A stretch of 64,000 nt of DNA, from assembly GCF_022809715.1 (NCBI RefSeq), contig NZ_CP094460.1, positions 2,108,001-2,172,000 of the forward strand, read 5' to 3'. Position numbers and translations under genes: made by a program. Under the pieces are notes generated by a model, which worked only from the letters and a program-made list of their open reading frames with translations, did no database searches and was not told the origin of the DNA. The first letter of the stretch is position 1; each line of letters starts with the position of its first letter. Origin of the DNA: Burkholderia pyrrocinia (GTDB taxonomy: Bacteria; Pseudomonadota; Gammaproteobacteria; Burkholderiales; Burkholderiaceae). Shown here one piece after another: positions 63,087-64,000 of this stretch.

Positions 63087-63833
63087 TCAGACGTGATGCA
63101 GGCCGTCGAAGTCGATGATCTGTACGTGGCGGCCCTGCATTTCGATCAGGCCGCGCTTCTGGAATTTGGACAGCGTGCGGCTGACCGTTTCGAGCGTCAT
63201 GCCGAGATAGCTGCCGATGTCTTCGCGCGTCATCCGCAGGTTGAATTCCGACGGCGAGTAACCGCGCTTCAGGTAGCGCGACGATACGTCGAGCAGGAAC
63301 GCGGCGACACGTTCTTCGGCATTCAGCGAACCGAGCAGCATCGTCTGCGACGTTTCGCGCACGATCTGTTCGCTCATCAGCTTGTGCATGCGCAACTGCA
63401 TCGAGCCGGCTTCCGAGCACAGTGCCTTCAGCGCGCTGTACGGAATCACGCAGACGGAGCTGTCTTCGAGCGCGACCGCGGTGCGCGGATGCGTGTCGTC
63501 GCAGATGCCGTCGAGGCCGAGCGCTTCGCCCGCGAGATGCAGGCCCGTGACCTGTTCGCGGCCGTCGTGGCGCGTGGCGACGGTTTTCAGCGAACCCGAG
63601 CGTACCGCGTACAGGTTGTCGAATGCGTCGCCTTCGCGGAACAGCGCTTCGCCGCGCTTGACGGGGCGCGCCGCGCAGATGACCGACTCGAGGCGGCTGA
63701 GCGCTTCGGGCGCCAGGCCCTGCGGCATGCACAGGTGCCGCATCGCGCACGACGAGCAGTGCGCGGCCTGGCGAGGAGCCCAGCTGCCGGCATGAGGCGT
63801 GGCGGCGGTACGTGTGGCGACGGGCGTCAGCAT
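63087..63833 (-). CDS. fnr: FNR-type oxygen-sensing transcriptional regulator
   Basis: 248 residues of the Crp/Fnr family. The N-terminal cysteines C26-xx-C29-x5-C35 (HCSSCAMRHLC) and C128 in SSVCVIPY reproduce the four [4Fe-4S] ligands of E. coli FNR, with the same 92-residue spacing between the last two. A cyclic-nucleotide-like barrel (about 50-150) and the HTH (MTREDIGSYLGMTLETVSRTLSKFQKRGLI) follow. It should switch anaerobic genes when the cluster is intact. The next gene is a universal stress protein, a common FNR target. Confidence 0.92.
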   Translation of the reverse strand: MLTPVATRTAATPHAGSWAPRQAAHCSSCAMRHLCMPQGLAPEALSRLESVICAARPVKRGEALFREGDAFDNLYAVRSGSLKTVATRHDGREQVTGLHLAGEALGLDGICDDTHPRTAVALEDSSVCVIPYSALKALCSEAGSMQLRMHKLMSEQIVRETSQTMLLGSLNAEERVAAFLLDVSSRYLKRGYSPSEFNLRMTREDIGSYLGMTLETVSRTLSKFQKRGLIEMQGRHVQIIDFDGLHHV

Positions 63834-63936
63834 GATCGTTTACTCCGGCGTTGAATCGACTGAATCATTGTCCCACCGCAAGTTGTCGCTGTCGGGTGAC
63901 AAAACGTCGCGACCGGCCGCGGATGCCGAACGCCGT

Positions 63937-64000
63937 TCATGCGGCTTGCTCGTCCGTGTTGGCGGCGGCCGGAATCAGCAGCACGGGCAGCGTCGCGTGC
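63937..64000 (-). CDS. Universal stress protein (UspA family), C-terminal end only
   Basis: Only the last 20 codons lie in the window, reading HATLPVLLIPAAANTDEQAA, the typical C-terminal strand of UspA proteins (LPVLLIP). The gene continues beyond 64000. It is upstream of and in the same direction as the FNR-type gene, 103 bp away. Confidence 0.7.
   Translation of the reverse strand, partial: HATLPVLLIPAAANTDEQAA

Overview
The window is high-GC Gram-negative DNA that looks like Burkholderia (cepacia complex or a close relative) and spans the replication origin of a secondary, plasmid-type replicon, most likely chromosome 2. The evidence is a small ParA (12372-13034), a ParB (13058-14119), copies of the palindrome GTTTATGCGCATAAAC, a Rep_3-type initiator (14225-15592) and a long array of CCCG-N6-CTCACC iterons (15713-17019). 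The gene repertoire (hopanoid genes, IclR-free LysR/AraC regulators, OmpC-like porins, poly-hydroxybutyrate side genes) fits the same group. Species and chromosome number are inference.

Layout. 1-2770: hopanoid operon on the minus strand (hpnD, hpnE, shc; shc runs off the left edge). 3026-9123: a small unknown gene, an alpha/beta hydrolase, a response regulator/CheC/diguanylate cyclase module and a divergent hybrid histidine kinase. 9190-11392: FMN reductase, a cluster of DnaA boxes, an ECF sigma factor with an overlapping small zinc anti-sigma candidate, and an ArsC-like reductase. 11393-18734: the replication and segregation core, with parS sites, parAB, repA, iterons, DnaA boxes and a KfrA-like coiled-coil protein. 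18735-20239: a tyrosine recombinase homologue that has lost most catalytic residues and a small unknown gene. 20370-23384: XRE-cupin regulator divergent from kbl-tdh (threonine to glycine). 23774-35673: assorted metabolic genes with their own regulators (acetyltransferase, TetR/NTF2-like pair, tartrate/D-malate dehydrogenase with LysR, argC with LysR, adc-bdhA-patatin, PAP2 phosphatase). A TnpB remnant lies at 32887-33087. 35700-37714: small membrane protein and a PadR/siderophore-interacting reductase pair like YqjI/YqjH.

38521-46652 is the most distinctive biosynthetic locus: an FHA-domain regulator, a very large kinase/cyclase-like/AAA/TPR fusion, two paralogous nitrile-hydratase-like leader peptides (TOMM precursors) and a fused ThiF-like/YcaO cyclodehydratase, followed on the other strand by an AidA/PixA-family protein. 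47811-53717 is an M20 amidohydrolase, sodium-solute symporter, DUF485 protein, porin and LysR regulator, with shared LysR-type boxes upstream of both the hydrolase and the porin. 53882-59994 is a catabolic operon (cupin dioxygenase family, MFS transporter, Zn alcohol dehydrogenase, SDR, porin) divergent from an AraC regulator. 60072-64000 holds an aldo/keto reductase, ArgO with divergent ArgP, an FNR-type oxygen sensor with its full cysteine set, and the end of a universal stress protein gene.

The main unusual observations are: iteron-like sites scattered through intergenic spaces up to about 18 kb from the origin and all inverted relative to the origin array; a second repeated hexamer (GCACAG/CTGTGC) between the iterons; the catalytically degenerate recombinase beside the origin; and the TOMM locus, which lacks any visible dehydrogenase or exporter.
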